Below are positions 4,617 to 8,150 of a stretch of DNA of 8,150 nucleotides, piece by piece (within the stretch, counting starts at the first letter, position 1; each line of letters begins with the position of its first letter). The DNA lies in contig CALVXT010000056.1 in assembly GCA_944371545.1 (NCBI GenBank), positions 1-8,150 on the forward strand, written 5' to 3'. Under the pieces are notes generated by a model. The model saw only the letters and a program-made list of their open reading frames with translations, was not told the origin of the DNA and made no database searches. Source of the stretch: an uncultured Bacilli bacterium (lineage in GTDB: Bacteria; Bacillota_I; Bacilli_A; RF39; UBA660). Made by a program: the position numbers and the translations under genes.

Positions 4617-7197
4617 AGAAAAAATTGGTGAAATAATTCGTTATTTAATTGTTGGAGTATTAACAACTGTTGTAAGTCTAGGCATTTACTATGGTTTAGT
4701 CTATACTATTTTAGACCCAAATAATGCAACTGAACTTCAAATTGCAAATATTACAAGTTGGATTGGCGCGGTAATATTTGCATATATAACAAATCGAAGT
4801 TTTGTTTTCAAAAGTCAAAATCAAAATCGATTAAAAGAAGCAACAAGTTTTGTAAGTTCAAGAGTATTAACACTTTTAATGGATATGGCAATTATGTTTG
4901 TTGGAGTAACTGTTCTAAAACAAAATGATAAAATTATCAAATTAATCAGTCAAGTTGTCATTACAGTTGCAAATTATATTTTTAGCAAATTATTTGTTTT
5001 TAATTCTAAAAAACAAGAAAATAAAGAAAAAAAATATATTACCGACTATATTTTATATGGAGTGGTATGCTTAATTCCATTATTAGACCTTTTATATGCT
5101 ATTCTTCCTTTTAAGGAATATACGTTCTGGGGACTAGCAATTGTTAAAGGCGGTTTATTACTGAGTTTTATTTTCTATCTTTGGAAAGCAAAAAAAGGAA
5201 GAACCTTTCTTTCTATAGCTTTAGCTACGGTTCTTGTATATACACTTTATAATTATTGTAAAGGATTTTCATTTCTAATAAGTTTAAAAACAATTTTAGA
5301 AATTCTATTTTTACCAATAGCAATTTTATTTTTTGAAAATATTACGAATAAAAAATTTGAAAAGTTTTTCTATGTAAAACTTTATTTATTCTATGCTTTT
5401 GCTTTTTTAATTCCTTTCTTATTTGTAAAACCAGAAATGAATTTTCATTTTTACTATGCTAAAAAAGAGATTATTGGTCTATTAATTTGCCTTCTACCAA
5501 TCGTATGGAAGGTAATAAAAGACCACAAGAATTATTTTACAAAAATTTTAGGGATCATTTTAATTTTCATAAGTATTTTTCTATATCAAGCTCCAATTCT
5601 ATGCATTGTATCTATAGGAACATTTATCTATTTTATTTGGGAAGAACGAAAAAGAATTTTGAAAAAAAAGCTCTTTTTATTAACAACGGGTATATTGACT
5701 ATTGTGTTAAGCATTTATCCTATTATTTTTTACACAGAACATCTAGAAAATTTAACGAATCATAAAATCTCTCAAGTGCAACATGCAAATGATTTATTTA
5801 TGAATACCAATATAGATGAACAGACTTTTGGAATTGATGGAATTTATGAGGATGAAGAAATAAAAACATCAATAGACTTATTAGATATATTTTATAGCTT
5901 AGGATATTTTGGAATAGTTATGTATGTTTTACTTTTATCTTATTCTTTAAGTAAAGTAAAAACAAAAAATATATATACAGTAAGTTTTATAATCACTTTA
6001 CTTGCTTCTTTCTTATCTGGGCATATTTTAATGAGTGTTTCAACAACTCTTTTCCTAACCTCATTTATCACAGCCTCAAAAAACAGGGAAAAATCGAAAA
6101 TTTTACTTGTTTCTAACATGTATCCTTCAAAAAAATTTAAACATTATGGCTCTTTTGTAAAAAATACAAAAGAAGAATTAGAAAAATTAGGATATCAAGT
6201 CGACTTAGCAACCAAAAAGAAAAATATTTCCTTTCCAGCTAAATTTGTTGGCTATAGCTTAATGTATATAAAAGCAATATATAAATCTCTTTTCTATTCA
6301 TATGATTATTACTATGTTCACTTTGTTGCTCAGTCAACTTATTGTGTTTTATTTGGAAAAGTCACTGGAAAAACAAAATTGGTTTGCAATGTTCATGGGA
6401 ATGATATAGTTCCTGATTATGAATTTGAAAAGAAAAATGTGAAAAGAGGACAACGAGTTCTTCCATTTGCAGATATTGTTGTAGCTCCATCAAAATATTT
6501 TGAAGAAGTACTTATCAACAAGTATCACATTCCAAAAGAAAAAATTAAGATTTATCCATCTGGTGGAATTAATTTTGAAATCTTTCAAGAAAAAGACCAA
6601 AAAGAATGTCAAAAAAGACTAAATTTAGATTCAAAATATACATATATTGGAATGGTTGGTAGAATAGAAAAAAATAAAGGATGGGATACTCTTTTAGAAG
6701 CTTTAAAGGAATTAAAAAAAGAACCTTTCATGAAAAATATAAAAGTAATCATAGTTGGAACTGGACAAGAACAACCTGAAATGGAACAAAAAATCAAAGA
6801 ATTTCATTTAGAAGAAAAAATCATTCAAAAAGAATTTGTTTTACAAAAAGATTTAGTAGATTATTATAACGCTTTTGATGTATTCATTTTTCCAACGAAA
6901 AGAAAAAGTGAATCTTTAGGACTTGTTGGTCTAGAGGCAATGGCTTGCAAAACATTTGTGATTGCCTGCAATCTATATGGTCCAAGAGAATATGCTATAG
7001 ATGAGGAAAACGCATTGACTTATCAAGATGCCACAGATGGAAATGAATTAGCATCTAAAATAAAAAAATTCATGAATATGAGTGAAAAAGAAAAACAAAA
7101 AATTATTGATAAAGCTTATGAAACAGCTAAAAAATATGATGTGACAAAACTCCAAGATAAATTGATTAATATATTTGGAAATAAAAAAGAAGATTAG
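4603..7197 (+). CDS. Three-part fusion: GtrA-like membrane domain, O-antigen-ligase-like membrane domain, GT4 glycosyltransferase
   Basis: The product has 864 residues. Residues about 8-135 are a GtrA-like domain with four helices (RYLIVGVLTTVVS, then TNRSFVF and FSKLFVF at the ends of helices); GtrA proteins are thought to help move polyprenyl-linked sugars across the membrane. Residues about 145-492 form a second multi-pass region related to the ligase-like protein upstream (DLLDIFYSLGYFG and LSGHILMS). Residues about 498-864 are a GT-B fold, family 4 glycosyltransferase: LLVSNMYPSK, VHGND (597-601), VAPSKYF, GMVGRIEKNKGWDTL, VGTGQE and the E770-x7-E778 signature for nucleotide-sugar binding. 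Lys-rich linkers at 135-144 and 493-499 fit cytoplasmic junctions, putting the GT4 part in the cytoplasm. The start overlaps the previous gene by 14 bases and has no clear Shine-Dalgarno, so coupling is likely. Acceptor and donor are unknown. Confidence 0.85.
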   Translation: MKISKEKIGEIIRYLIVGVLTTVVSLGIYYGLVYTILDPNNATELQIANITSWIGAVIFAYITNRSFVFKSQNQNRLKEATSFVSSRVLTLLMDMAIMFVGVTVLKQNDKIIKLISQVVITVANYIFSKLFVFNSKKQENKEKKYITDYILYGVVCLIPLLDLLYAILPFKEYTFWGLAIVKGGLLLSFIFYLWKAKKGRTFLSIALATVLVYTLYNYCKGFSFLISLKTILEILFLPIAILFFENITNKKFEKFFYVKLYLFYAFAFLIPFLFVKPEMNFHFYYAKKEIIGLLICLLPIVWKVIKDHKNYFTKILGIILIFISIFLYQAPILCIVSIGTFIYFIWEERKRILKKKLFLLTTGILTIVLSIYPIIFYTEHLENLTNHKISQVQHANDLFMNTNIDEQTFGIDGIYEDEEIKTSIDLLDIFYSLGYFGIVMYVLLLSYSLSKVKTKNIYTVSFIITLLASFLSGHILMSVSTTLFLTSFITASKNREKSKILLVSNMYPSKKFKHYGSFVKNTKEELEKLGYQVDLATKKKNISFPAKFVGYSLMYIKAIYKSLFYSYDYYYVHFVAQSTYCVLFGKVTGKTKLVCNVHGNDIVPDYEFEKKNVKRGQRVLPFADIVVAPSKYFEEVLINKYHIPKEKIKIYPSGGINFEIFQEKDQKECQKRLNLDSKYTYIGMVGRIEKNKGWDTLLEALKELKKEPFMKNIKVIIVGTGQEQPEMEQKIKEFHLEEKIIQKEFVLQKDLVDYYNAFDVFIFPTKRKSESLGLVGLEAMACKTFVIACNLYGPREYAIDEENALTYQDATDGNELASKIKKFMNMSEKEKQKIIDKAYETAKKYDVTKLQDKLINIFGNKKED

Positions 7198-7221
7198 GAT
7201 AGCAGTTCTTAATCTTCTTTT
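7185..7221. terminator. Bidirectional terminator shared by the fusion gene and the converging phosphatase gene
   Basis: AAAAGAAGATTA (7185-7196) is the exact reverse complement of TAATCTTCTTTT (7210-7221). Inside it, G7197-T7209 (wobble), G7198-C7208 and A7199-T7207 extend the stem to 15 pairs with a 7-base loop. A T-tract follows on each strand, the longer one on the minus strand. The stem contains the last codons and stop of both genes. Confidence 0.85.
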
Positions 7222-8060
7222 ATAATGATTAACGTTCTTTCTTTACCATATAAAGAATAGTTTTCTTCAGCTTTTTGATTCACGAATTTTTCAAAAGTCA
7301 AAGCATCAAAATGTAAAATAAATTGAATAAATTCTGGATTATCAAAAAAATGAAAAAATCCATCACTATAAACGATAACTGTATCACCATCATGTAAAGC
7401 AAAAGTACCTTCTCGAATAAAAGATTCTGCACTTTTTTCACCTGTTAAAGCCCCATAAGAAACACACTTACCATCAGATATCATTTCTAAATTATTCCGA
7501 TAATCTCTTCGAGTAATAATCCTTGAACGATCATCAGTCCATGGATAAGGAATTGTATTTAAAAAAGGTCTAGTAATTTTTTCTAATTCATCTTCAGTCT
7601 GAAATATTTTATTCCCGTCTTTATCATATACAATGACCCCACAATCACAGATATAGGAATAATGTAAAATATGATTTTTTATAAAAGCAGCAGAAGCTAC
7701 AGTTCCATAATAGTCATTTTGTAAATAATCACATTTCAAAATATATTTTTCATTAAGCTTTCGAATATTTTCATTAGCTAAAATCATAGTTTCCTTTAAG
7801 TTTTGTTTAAAATCATTTTTAAAAGTATCTGTTACTTCTTTAGCAGCTAACATAGCTCCACTTGGTCGTGGGTAATGCATCACAGCTTCTTGAATATTTT
7901 TTGCTGCTTTATCAAGGTCAATTCCTACAGGATCCCTGGTAATTCCATCTGCAACAACAGCAACTTCTTGATTTGCAAAAAATTGATCTTCTCTAGGGAA
8001 ATTTTTATCATATTTTTCAGTCAAAGTATTATCAAAAGTGTTTTTATAAATAATTCTCAT
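7209..8060 (-). CDS. PP2C-like (PPM family) protein phosphatase, atypical metal site
   Basis: This soluble 283-residue protein has PPM/PP2C landmarks: VADG (D38-G39) for the first metal-binding aspartate, YGTVASAAF (118-126) for the G-T strand, SYICDCGVIVYD (135-146) in the place of the usual G-D-S-R strand, and HDGDTVIVYSDGFFHF (223-238) with the DG aspartate D233. At the C-terminus the usual D-N-x-T strand is replaced by KERTLIII, so the third metal aspartate appears missing. Activity may be altered. The family normally removes phosphate from Ser/Thr using two Mn or Mg ions. The start at 8060 is chosen because GGTGAT lies four bases upstream. An ATG at 8072 is in frame but sits at the predicted transcription start. 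The gene converges on the glycan block, so a shared role is not implied. The partner kinase is not in the window. Confidence 0.75.
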   Translation of the reverse strand: MRIIYKNTFDNTLTEKYDKNFPREDQFFANQEVAVVADGITRDPVGIDLDKAAKNIQEAVMHYPRPSGAMLAAKEVTDTFKNDFKQNLKETMILANENIRKLNEKYILKCDYLQNDYYGTVASAAFIKNHILHYSYICDCGVIVYDKDGNKIFQTEDELEKITRPFLNTIPYPWTDDRSRIITRRDYRNNLEMISDGKCVSYGALTGEKSAESFIREGTFALHDGDTVIVYSDGFFHFFDNPEFIQFILHFDALTFEKFVNQKAEENYSLYGKERTLIIIKED

Positions 8061-8063
8061 TTT

Positions 8064-8069
8064 CATCAC
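8064..8069 (-). promoter_or_regulatory. Shine-Dalgarno site of the phosphatase gene
   Basis: On the minus strand GGTGAT matches the 3' half of the extended Shine-Dalgarno AGGAGGTGAT and lies four bases before the ATG at 8060. It selects that ATG over in-frame ATG codons at 8066 and 8072. Confidence 0.55.
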
Positions 8070-8078
8070 CATATTAAA

Positions 8079-8087
8079 ATTATAGCA
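8079..8087 (-). promoter_or_regulatory. Extended -10 promoter of the phosphatase gene
   Basis: The minus strand reads TGCTATAAT, a perfect TATAAT (8084-8079) with the TGn extension that lets promoters work with a poor -35. No good -35 is seen at 17 bases. Transcription would start near 8072, leaving a leader of roughly 12 bases before ATG 8060. Confidence 0.6.
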
Positions 8088-8137
8088 TGACTAATTTAAA
8101 AAAGAGTAAAAATATTTATCTTTTGAGAAAAAAACGT

Positions 8138-8143
8138 TATAAT
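8138..8143 (+). promoter_or_regulatory. Plus-strand -10 box pointing out of the window
   Basis: TATAAT lies 7 bases from the right edge in a T-then-A-rich context similar to the promoter at 3513-3518. The position 17 bases upstream (8115-8120) is TTTATC, a weak -35. It suggests a divergent gene starting beyond the window. The 90 bases from 8061 to 8150 hold no gene. Confidence 0.45.
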
Positions 8144-8150
8144 AAGTAGC

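Noticed and set aside
7875..8090. Plus-strand 71-codon frame opposite the start of the phosphatase gene
   Set aside because: It is antisense to the phosphatase N-terminus and ends over its promoter. No promoter or domain supports it.
1..8150. Mollicute-type code with TGA as tryptophan, suggested by the AT-rich sequence and lack of TGA stops
   Set aside because: All tryptophans in the supported genes are TGG and no frame contains an internal TGA. A TGA-reading AT-rich genome would use TGA for most of them.
1..8150. CRISPR array, tRNA, rRNA, insertion sequence or phage attachment site
   Set aside because: No regularly spaced direct repeats, cloverleaf-type sequence, transposase or flanking terminal repeats were seen. 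Nearly all bases are accounted for by genes.

Overview
The window is AT-rich (low GC by eye) and very compactly packed. It uses Shine-Dalgarno sites of the AAGGAGG/GAGGTG/GGTGAT type, sigma-A-like TATAAT boxes and hairpin-plus-T-tract terminators. It also carries a type I dockerin end and a TagO/WecA-like enzyme. Together these point to a low-GC Bacillota, possibly one of the uncultured AT-rich gut Bacilli or Clostridia. That placement is inference. The genetic code looks standard: every tryptophan is TGG, no gene has an in-frame TGA, and all seven visible stop codons are TAA or TAG.

There are four transcription blocks. Block A (1-1712, +) holds the 3' end of a dockerin-bearing secreted protein. 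Ten bases later comes a 529-residue membrane-anchored surface protein with an Ig/cohesin-like N-terminal domain, a cadherin-like beta-sandwich, a duplicated 29-residue motif, one transmembrane helix and a lysine-rich cytoplasmic tail. Block B (about 1730-3498, +) holds an O-antigen-ligase/polymerase-like membrane protein overlapped by a hexapeptide-repeat acetyltransferase. Block C (about 3513-7221, +) holds a TagO/WecA-type polyprenyl-phosphate sugar-1-phosphate transferase overlapped by an 864-residue three-part protein: GtrA-like membrane domain, ligase/polymerase-like membrane domain, then a GT4 glycosyltransferase. Block D (7209-8084, -) is a lone, converging PP2C-like phosphatase. A plus-strand promoter-like sequence at the right edge points out of the window.

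Blocks B and C read as part of a lipid-linked cell-surface glycan locus. The TagO/WecA-like enzyme would load the first sugar phosphate on undecaprenyl phosphate, the GT4 domain would extend it, the membrane domains would move, polymerise or attach the glycan, and the acetyltransferase would decorate it. The substrates cannot be read from sequence.

The most unusual item is the three-part fusion protein. Its central membrane domain is recognisably related to the free-standing ligase-like protein two genes upstream, but lacks several residues that the free-standing copy keeps. Transcript ends are also notable: three terminator hairpins run into or over stop codons, and one is shared by two converging genes, so both proteins end in Lys-Glu-Asp.
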